Shown here one piece after another: positions 1-4,943 of a stretch of 7,170 nucleotides of DNA (position 1 is its first letter; each line of letters opens with the position of its first letter). The position numbers and the translations under genes were made by a program. The notes beneath the pieces are model-generated. The model was not told the DNA's origin. It was given only the letters and a program-made list of their open reading frames with translations, and searched no databases. The DNA is from an uncultured Clostridium sp. (GTDB lineage Bacteria > Bacillota > Clostridia > TANB77 > CAG-508), in the NCBI GenBank assembly GCA_900556945.1, contig USQP01000033.1, positions 1 through 7,170 of the forward strand. Direction: 5' to 3'.

Positions 1-45
1 GATTACTACGCGTCTCGTGGGCTCGGAGATGTGTATAAGAGACAG
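1..45 (+). other. Nextera P7-side library adapter (artefact)
   Basis: This is not genomic DNA. Positions 12-45 read as the complete Nextera read-2 transposase adapter, ending in the 19-bp Tn5 mosaic end (27-45, AGATGTGTATAAGAGACAG). Positions 1-3 fit the tail of the P7 primer, and 4-11 (TACTACGC) sit where the 8-base i7 index belongs; from memory this matches the Nextera XT N719 index. The genome begins at about position 46, so anything upstream of the first gene beyond about 53 bp is missing. Confidence 0.97.
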
Positions 46-56
46 CCTTTTACTTA

Positions 57-65
57 TGCTATACT
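57..65 (+). promoter_or_regulatory. Extended -10 promoter for the HD-domain gene
   Basis: TGCTATACT combines a TG extension (57-58) with a -10 hexamer TATACT (60-65, 5/6 to TATAAT). Transcription would start near 72, leaving a leader of about 27 nt before the ATG at 99. A -35 box would fall at about 37-42, which is adapter, so the native -35 cannot be judged. Confidence 0.5.
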
Positions 66-98
66 AAAAAAGAAATACATAAAATTTATGAGGTTTAT

Positions 99-635
99 AT
101 GAAACAATATATAGAAAATTTGATAAAAAAAGATACCGAATTTAACAGTATTATTCATCCTCTAATAAAAAATAAGACTGTACAAGAAATGAAAAATTTT
201 AGGCAACATTATGAAACCACCTGTTTTGATCATTGCCTTACTGCTGCCTATTATTGTTATTGCATTTGTAAAAAATACCACTTAGATTATCGATCAGCTA
301 CTAGAGCAGCTATGCTTCATGATTTGTTTTTATATGATTGGAGAAAAAAACAACCAAATCGTAACGGTCTTCATGCTTTTACTCATGGAAAAATTGCTTG
401 TGAAAATGCTTGTAAATTGTTTGATTTAAATGATAAAGAAAAAGATATTATTATAAAACATATGTGGCCTGTTACGATAGCTTTTCCAAAATCTCTTGAA
501 GGTTTTATATTAACTTTTGTTGATAAATACTGTGCTATGTCCGAATCATTTGAAATTCTAAAATCTAAATTATTTATGAAAAAGTCTTTCCGCTATGCAT
601 ATATATTCTTAAGTTTGATTATAATTAGAATTTGA
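99..635 (+). CDS. HD-domain metal-dependent phosphohydrolase
   Basis: A 178-aa cytosolic protein of the HD superfamily, whose members use clustered His and Asp residues to bind divalent metals and hydrolyse phosphoesters, often nucleotides. The visible ligand pattern is H45, then H74-D75 in the LHD motif, possible extra ligands H96 and H121, and D142 in FVDKY. The six-ligand spacing would suit a two-metal site, as in YqeK-type Ap4A hydrolases, but the protein is not recognisably YqeK and the substrate is unknown. The C-terminus (about 160-178) turns hydrophobic after a basic FRYA stretch and may touch the membrane. The ATG at 99 is supported by GAGG at 90-93, five nt upstream. The gene appears monocistronic, faces the small membrane protein tail to tail, and ends just before a palindrome that could act as its terminator. 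Confidence 0.82.
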   Translation: MKQYIENLIKKDTEFNSIIHPLIKNKTVQEMKNFRQHYETTCFDHCLTAAYYCYCICKKYHLDYRSATRAAMLHDLFLYDWRKKQPNRNGLHAFTHGKIACENACKLFDLNDKEKDIIIKHMWPVTIAFPKSLEGFILTFVDKYCAMSESFEILKSKLFMKKSFRYAYIFLSLIIIRI

Positions 636-654
636 GGAAAGAGAAATTTAGTGA

Positions 655-720
655 AAAACAATGGAGGACGATTCTTTTTACTTCTCTCAAGGTGTAAAAA
701 GAACCGTCTTCTATTTTGAT
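655..720. repeat. Imperfect inverted repeat, REPIN-like
   Basis: The arms 655-681 and 694-720 are complementary at 20 of 27 positions around a 12-nt loop (682-693). The inner 15 bp (667-681 with 694-708) has a single mismatch. Each arm carries a GGACG-TTCTTTTTAC-like core and is weakly self-complementary at its own ends (GTGAAAAA near 651, TTTTTAC at 675-681). Several differences become G-U pairs in plus-strand RNA. It lies between converging genes and may end transcription from either side, though neither flank has a strong T-run. Its right arm supplies the stop codon of the minus-strand gene that ends at 711. Its geometry matches that of the larger element at 4829-4947. Confidence 0.75.
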
Positions 721-1049
721 GTTGATACCCATCTTATCATTTTAATATCTTTATATTTTTTTAAGACTTCTTTATATTTATCGTATTCCTCTTCCCATAA
801 CTCATTTGGAACATTATCAAAAGCCTTAAATATTTTTTCCGCTTCTGACAGATAAATTACCTGTTCTTGTGGTGACATATTTTCATATTGTCTTGCAAAT
901 TTATATAGTTTATCTAACATTTGGTTTGCCTCTATGAATGACCAAAAATCTTTTACCCTCATTCCAAATAACTTTATTTGTAATACGGCATATGCTACTA
1001 AGGCAAATATTATGAATATTAATATATATATTATTGTAAGTATTGTCAT
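711..1049 (-). CDS. Small single-pass membrane-anchored protein, unknown function
   Basis: I do not recognise this 112-aa protein. It has one strongly hydrophobic N-terminal segment (about residues 3-26) with no obvious signal-peptidase site, so it probably stays anchored. A charged, helix-forming tail follows (about 30-105), rich in Lys, Glu and Tyr with aromatic pairs such as DFWSF and LWEEEYDKY; coiled-coil or amphipathic-helix packing is plausible. The ATG at 1047-1049 is preceded by AGAGGTGG (complement of 1054-1061) at good spacing and by a strong promoter. The last codons (STSK and the TAG stop) lie within the right arm of the palindrome at 655-720, so the present C-terminus was probably set by the repeat. 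It is transcribed divergently from the metal exporter gene. Confidence 0.75.
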   Translation of the reverse strand: MTILTIIYILIFIIFALVAYAVLQIKLFGMRVKDFWSFIEANQMLDKLYKFARQYENMSPQEQVIYLSEAEKIFKAFDNVPNELWEEEYDKYKEVLKKYKDIKMIRWVSTSK

Positions 1050-1088
1050 TTTTCCACCTCTTTAAAGTTTTCACTTTTGTACTTTTCA

Positions 1089-1117
1089 ATTATAGCACTT
1101 ATTGTTTTTTTTTGCAA
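1089..1117 (-). promoter_or_regulatory. Sigma-A-type promoter for the small membrane protein
   Basis: On the minus strand, TTGCAA (1112-1117, 4/6 to TTGACA) is followed by a 17-nt spacer and a perfect -10 TATAAT (1089-1094), extended by TGC at 1095-1097. The expected start is near 1082, giving a leader of about 33 nt before the ATG at 1049. This is the best-formed promoter in the window. Confidence 0.72.
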
Positions 1118-1155
1118 TCATTTCTTTTCTTCCTATTTATTATTTCTAATAATTG

Positions 1156-1164
1156 TGTTATAAT
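1156..1164 (+). promoter_or_regulatory. Extended -10 promoter for the cation exporter
   Basis: TGTTATAAT is a consensus extended -10 (TATAAT at 1159-1164). The position for a -35 box (1136-1141, TTTATT) is weak, so the TG extension probably compensates. The start would be near 1171, leaving a leader of about 28 nt. That is too short for a yybP-ykoY manganese riboswitch, which often precedes manganese exporters. Confidence 0.65.
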
Positions 1165-1198
1165 CATAAAATATATATTAATTAAGGAGAAGATGAAT

Positions 1199-2059
1199 AT
1201 GGAAGAAAAATTTGTAGCCACAAAAAAGGCAGGAATTTATGGAATGATTGGAAACATTTTTTTATTAATGATCAAAGCAACCATTGGTTTGATCAGCAAA
1301 AGTCAAGCTATGATTGCAGATAGTGTGAATAGCGCAGGTGATATTTTTGCTTCTTTCATGACTTTTATTGGTAATCGAATTGCAAGTGCGCCAAATGATG
1401 AGGATCACAATTTAGGTCATGGTAAAGCTGAATACATATTTTCTATGTTTATTAGTATCGCTATGATTTTAGTTTCTGCTAAATTACTATTTGATTCTAT
1501 TTCAACTTTAATAGTAGGTAGTGAACTTCATTTTTCTTGGTTTCTTGTTGCTGTTTGTATGGCTACTATCCTTACCAAATTATCTTTATACTTATATACT
1601 TTAAAAACTTATCGAAAATATAATAGTATTTTATTAGAAGCCAATATGAAAGATCATAGAAATGATTGTATTGTAACTACTTTTACATTAATTTCTGTAC
1701 TTCTTACCTTGGTAGGCATTTATTGGTTTGATAGTATCGTAGGCATTGGTATTTCTATTTGGATTTGCTATACCGGTGTTACTATCTTTATGGAAAGCTA
1801 TAATGTTTTGATGGATATTAGTGTAGATGATAAAACAAAAGCTTTGATTATGGATATTGCTCATAGCTATAAAGAAATAGAAAAAGTGGAAGATATTGTT
1901 TCTACTCCTGTTGGTGATAAATATTTAGTTTTTATTACCATTGGTGTGGATGGAAATATGTCTACTTTTGATAGTCATCAATTGGCAGATGATTTAGAAC
2001 TTACTGTTAATGGCTTAGATAAAATATATAAGACCGTAGTTCATGTTGAACCAGTATAA
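1199..2059 (+). CDS. Cation diffusion facilitator, probable Mn2+ exporter
   Basis: A 286-aa CDF-family transporter: a proton-coupled inner-membrane exporter of divalent metals, usually a homodimer. It has about six membrane segments (roughly 10-205), then a cytoplasmic ferredoxin-like dimerisation domain (about 206-286) ending in the family-typical VVHVEP. Family landmarks are ADSVNSAGD in TM2, LGHGKAEY after it, and KDHRND in TM5. The transport site aligns as N44 and D48 in TM2 with D152 and D156 in TM5. Zinc CDFs normally have His or Asp at the first and third positions, while N-D-D-D is what I recall for the manganese exporter MntE. The ATG at 1199 is chosen because AAGGAG (1184-1189) lies nine nt away; the in-frame ATG at 1193 (two residues longer) is only three nt away. 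In-frame codons further upstream would run through the promoter. Confidence 0.92.
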   Translation: MEEKFVATKKAGIYGMIGNIFLLMIKATIGLISKSQAMIADSVNSAGDIFASFMTFIGNRIASAPNDEDHNLGHGKAEYIFSMFISIAMILVSAKLLFDSISTLIVGSELHFSWFLVAVCMATILTKLSLYLYTLKTYRKYNSILLEANMKDHRNDCIVTTFTLISVLLTLVGIYWFDSIVGIGISIWICYTGVTIFMESYNVLMDISVDDKTKALIMDIAHSYKEIEKVEDIVSTPVGDKYLVFITIGVDGNMSTFDSHQLADDLELTVNGLDKIYKTVVHVEPV

Positions 2060-2063
2060 GTAT

Positions 2064-2097
2064 AAATAGGTAAGAAAGCATAAATTCTTACCTATTT
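2064..2097 (+). terminator. Intrinsic terminator after the cation exporter
   Basis: A 13-bp perfect stem (2064-2076 with 2085-2097) encloses an 8-nt loop and runs into a T-rich tail through 2113 (TTTTTATTATTTATTTTT). The tail favours plus-strand termination right after the exporter. Read from the minus strand, the same stem lies about 17 nt past the end of the 442-aa gene with only a broken U-tract, so it may also serve weakly there. Confidence 0.82.
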
Positions 2098-2113
2098 TTA
2101 TTATTTATTTTTC

Positions 2114-3442
2114 TTAATTAGATCTATTCGAATATGGCATTTCATGTTCCGCTTGTGCAGAATTTTCCATCTCTTCTTCTACTTGGTTCCTTATTTCTTG
2201 TTCATCTAATTCTTCATTATTTTTCATTTTTTCTTCAATATGTCTTTTTACATCATTATAATTGTATACATCTGAAATCTCATCATTTTCTAAAATTTGT
2301 TTTACCATATCGTCTACATGATCGTGCGATTTTGTATCAGGATCCCCATCTATATCTTTTTCATTCATTTTATCACAATCTGGATTCTTTTCCTCATGTT
2401 CTTCTGCTTCTTTGTAACTATTTTCTGAAGCATAAACTCCTTTATTATAATATCCATTTACTGCTTTTCTTGTTTCTGTATCTGTCTTAAAAGTTGTATT
2501 TCTATCTCTCATTCGTGTCGTAACTAAGTTATTTCCTGATGGACTATATTGTCCGATGTTAACTTCTAAATCGTCACCTTGATCTTTATCTAATTGAATA
2601 ATTTTGTTTCCAATTCTATATTCTGATAGTACGGCATCTTTTTCTACTTCTCCATTTGTATCAATTTGGTATTTGCTCTTAACTGGATTATTTCCTGAAC
2701 TATGATTTTGTTCTAATTGAGGAATATATTTCTTTAATGGCTCTACTTGCCCATCTTTCCCAATAACAACTAAAGCAAAACGAGTTGATGAATTGTCTAT
2801 TACCCTACCTTTATCATCCTTCATTTTTGACATTTCATCAGATTCTATTACTCCGATTTTTTGAATGTCATCTGGTAATTTTCCTCCTATCCAATTTTTA
2901 AAACTTTGTACATCATTTGCTTGCTCTCCTAAAGCAATTTCTTGCTTGATATTTACATCCTGTTTGGTAACTTTAGGAGTGGAAATGTTTGAATTATTTA
3001 ATTCAGTCTGTCTTTCTTCTTTATTGTCTTTTTTCTTTCCTTTTTTGGTTTCTTCTTTCTTGTTTTTTTCTCTTCCTAAATCCATTACCGTAATTTTTCT
3101 TACTTTTTCTCTGTCCATTCCTATTTCTCTTATATATCCATCAAGAGCTTTATTATCTTTTGCTTCTTTCTGAATATCTTCTAAATTGGTTTTTTCTATG
3201 CTATCTTTTACTTCATCTATAACTTGCCTGATATCATCTTTTATTTCTGCACTGAGTTCATTGTCAATGGTGTTATTTCTTTCTAAGTCAATCTCTAAAA
3301 ATTTACTATCTTTCATAGTATTAGGTGCATATACTCCTATAAGAATACCATCTGTATAATATTCATATACGCCTTTCTCATTGATCTCAATATTTACTTT
3401 TATATATCTTCCATCCTTTAAATTAATTCTCAATTTAACCAT
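2114..3442 (-). CDS. Unrecognised 442-aa charged protein, downstream of rimO
   Basis: I cannot assign a family. The protein has no signal peptide or membrane segment and looks cytosolic. It divides into a beta-rich N-terminal module (about 1-54, starting KLRINLKDGRYIKV), a charged helical stretch (about 58-118), a Lys/Glu-rich linker (about 124-147), a folded-looking central region (about 165-335, with SFKNWIGGKLP, STRFALVVIGKDG and EYRIGNKIIQ), and an acidic tail (about 340-442). The tail contains D363-x-D365-G-D367-x-D369 with D374, resembling a calcium loop. The ATG lies three nt after the rimO TAG stop, and the only SD-like sequence (AGGAG) touches it directly, which suggests translational coupling. 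A TTG at codon 4 has nine-nt spacing and could be the true start. It is very probably co-transcribed with rimO. Confidence 0.8.
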   Translation of the reverse strand: MVKLRINLKDGRYIKVNIEINEKGVYEYYTDGILIGVYAPNTMKDSKFLEIDLERNNTIDNELSAEIKDDIRQVIDEVKDSIEKTNLEDIQKEAKDNKALDGYIREIGMDREKVRKITVMDLGREKNKKEETKKGKKKDNKEERQTELNNSNISTPKVTKQDVNIKQEIALGEQANDVQSFKNWIGGKLPDDIQKIGVIESDEMSKMKDDKGRVIDNSSTRFALVVIGKDGQVEPLKKYIPQLEQNHSSGNNPVKSKYQIDTNGEVEKDAVLSEYRIGNKIIQLDKDQGDDLEVNIGQYSPSGNNLVTTRMRDRNTTFKTDTETRKAVNGYYNKGVYASENSYKEAEEHEEKNPDCDKMNEKDIDGDPDTKSHDHVDDMVKQILENDEISDVYNYNDVKRHIEEKMKNNEELDEQEIRNQVEEEMENSAQAEHEMPYSNRSN

Positions 3443-3445
3443 CTC

Positions 3446-4813
3446 CTACTTTAATTCTGCTATTAAGTCATATTCACTTACATCTGTTATTTTACATTTC
3501 TTAAATTGATTCACAATGTCTTCTGTTTTCTCTCTATGATTGTTTTTAATATAAACCATTCCATCAATTTCTGGAACATCTTGCATGGTTCTTCCAATGT
3601 AATATTTTTTATCAAAAGAGAGAGCTTCTATTAAAACTTCATATTCTTTTTCTATTTTCTTTTCAAGATTTTGTCTTGATATTTTTTGTTGCTTTTCCAT
3701 TATTTTGTTGTATCTTGCTTTTTTCGTATTTCCATGTATTTGATTTGGCATTTTAGCAGCTGGTGTTCCCTCTTCTTTGGAATATGGAAAAACTCCTAAT
3801 CTATCAAATCTTGCCCATTCCACAAATTCTAGTAGTTCATTGAAGTCATCCTTTGTTTCTCCTGGAAATCCAACAATTAAACTTGTTCGTAAAGTAACTT
3901 CTGGTATCTTATTTCTAATATTATTAATCAAATTCACAATATCTTTCTTGCTTGTTCTTCGATTCATTTTTTTCAAAATACTGTCTGATATATGTTGAAT
4001 TGGTATGTCAAAATATTTTGCTATTTTTTTATTATTTGCTACAACATCTATTAACTCTTCTGTAATTCCTTCTGGATAAGAGTATAAGAATCGAATCCAT
4101 TTTATTTCTTTTATTTGACTTAATTTTGAAAGCAAATCTGCTAACTTACTTTCTCCATATAAATCAACACCGTATTTAGTAGTATCTTGCGCTATTAAAA
4201 TTAATTCTTTTATTCCTTTTTTGCTCAGTATTTTCGCTTCTTCTAATATGTCTTCTTCTCGTCTACTAACAAAAGGACCTCTTATGTAAGGAATGGCGCA
4301 ATAGGTACAATTATTACTGCAACCTTCTCCAATTTTTAAGTAAGCAAAATTAGTACCTGTTGTAACCGTTCTATCTAAAAGTTCTTCTTGTCTAAACATA
4401 GGCATTTGTGGAATCTCAGTTATCTTTTTTACGGTTTTTGTTTTTGATTTCTCTACAATATCTCTTTTTATTAAATCTTCTACCTTGTCCCATAAATGGT
4501 CATACTCATCTATTTTTACAAATAAATCCACTTCTGGAAGTAGTTTTACTAAATCATCGTAATATCTTTGTACCAAACATCCTATTACAATTAAATACTT
4601 ACATCTCTTTTTCTTATATTCTGCCATTTCTAAGATTGTATGAATGGCTTCTTCTTTAGCTGAATCAATAAAACCACATGTATTAATTACAATAATATCT
4701 GCTTTTAACTCTTCTTTTACAATTGTAAAATTATTTCTCTTAAATTTTCCGATTACTGCTTCGGTATCAATTAAATTTTTACTACATCCTAATGACACAA
4801 ATCCTACATTCAT
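3446..4813 (-). CDS. rimO: Ribosomal protein S12 methylthiotransferase RimO
   Basis: A radical-SAM enzyme that adds a methylthio group to the beta-carbon of a conserved aspartate in ribosomal protein S12, using two iron-sulphur clusters and S-adenosylmethionine. At 455 aa it is full length. The N-terminal UPF0004 domain has its three cluster cysteines at C10 (SLGCSKN), C46 (NTCGFID) and C79 (IGCLVQR). The radical-SAM motif CxxxCxxC is C165, C169, C172 (GEGCSNNCTYCAIP), followed by IRGPFVSRR. A TRAM domain occupies about 383-455. SLGCSKN and NTCGFID favour RimO over the tRNA enzyme MiaB. The start is supported by AGGAAGGA (complement of 4821-4828). The gene follows the 119-bp inverted-repeat element, whose left arm ends right beside this ribosome binding site, and it appears to head a two-gene unit with the 442-aa protein. 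Confidence 0.97.
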   Translation of the reverse strand: MNVGFVSLGCSKNLIDTEAVIGKFKRNNFTIVKEELKADIIVINTCGFIDSAKEEAIHTILEMAEYKKKRCKYLIVIGCLVQRYYDDLVKLLPEVDLFVKIDEYDHLWDKVEDLIKRDIVEKSKTKTVKKITEIPQMPMFRQEELLDRTVTTGTNFAYLKIGEGCSNNCTYCAIPYIRGPFVSRREEDILEEAKILSKKGIKELILIAQDTTKYGVDLYGESKLADLLSKLSQIKEIKWIRFLYSYPEGITEELIDVVANNKKIAKYFDIPIQHISDSILKKMNRRTSKKDIVNLINNIRNKIPEVTLRTSLIVGFPGETKDDFNELLEFVEWARFDRLGVFPYSKEEGTPAAKMPNQIHGNTKKARYNKIMEKQQKISRQNLEKKIEKEYEVLIEALSFDKKYYIGRTMQDVPEIDGMVYIKNNHREKTEDIVNQFKKCKITDVSEYDLIAELK

Positions 4814-4890
4814 TTCTTATTCCTTCCTATGAGACAAGAGGGACAGGTCTTAAATGTCTCATCATTTTGTCATTTTTTGTTGAAACATTT

Positions 4891-4897
4891 TTCGACA
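4891..4897 (-). promoter_or_regulatory. Candidate Spo0A box upstream of rimO
   Basis: TGTCGAA on the minus strand exactly matches the core 0A-box heptamer, with flanking A residues also typical. A second near-match (TGTTGAA, 6/7) lies in opposite orientation at 4878-4884. The perfect copy overlaps the predicted start of transcription at about 4893, a position that would suit repression. A 7-bp match can arise by chance in AT-rich DNA, and here it is also part of a repeat's central dyad. Confidence 0.35.
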
Positions 4898-4899
4898 TT

Positions 4900-4908
4900 A
4901 TTCTACCA
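4900..4908 (-). promoter_or_regulatory. Extended -10 promoter for rimO inside the repeat
   Basis: On the minus strand TGGTAGAAT combines the TG extension with TAGAAT (4900-4905, 5/6). There is no recognisable -35 at 17 nt (it would fall in the right arm). Transcription from about 4893 would give a leader of about 80 nt that contains the complete left-arm hairpin just before the rimO ribosome binding site. Confidence 0.45.
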
Positions 4909-4943
4909 TATATATGAGGCATTTAAGACCTGTCCCTCTTGTC

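Noticed and set aside
99..635. HD-domain protein truncated at its odd hydrophobic C-terminus.
   Set aside because: All metal ligands are present, the stop lies upstream of the palindrome, and length fits small HD proteins; nothing shows a frameshift.
661..855. Plus-strand open frame of 64 codons starting in the first palindrome.
   Set aside because: It is antisense to the membrane-protein gene, has no family resemblance and uses repeat-derived codons; a shadow frame.
1043..1198. In-frame upstream extension of the cation exporter (about 50 extra residues).
   Set aside because: It would start on the far side of both divergent promoters and lacks an SD; the family-like sequence begins at 1199 after AAGGAG.
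1050..1198. Possible manganese riboswitch (yybP-ykoY) before the exporter.
   Set aside because: The predicted leader is only about 28 nt and no suitable paired structure is visible.
2134..3173. Long plus-strand open frames opposite the 442-aa gene (2134-2490, 2865-3173).
   Set aside because: They are Leu/Phe/Ser-rich reverse-strand images of a Lys/Glu-rich AT-rich gene with no SD or family features.
4824..4850. Minus-strand frame reading K-T-C-P-S-C-L-I-G within the repeat's left arm, resembling the CPxC zinc link missing from the RNase E/G protein.
   Set aside because: It is not in the RNase frame (offset two) and lies about 100 nt past the stop; the resemblance arises from the repeat's own TGTCCCTCTTGT sequence and looks accidental.
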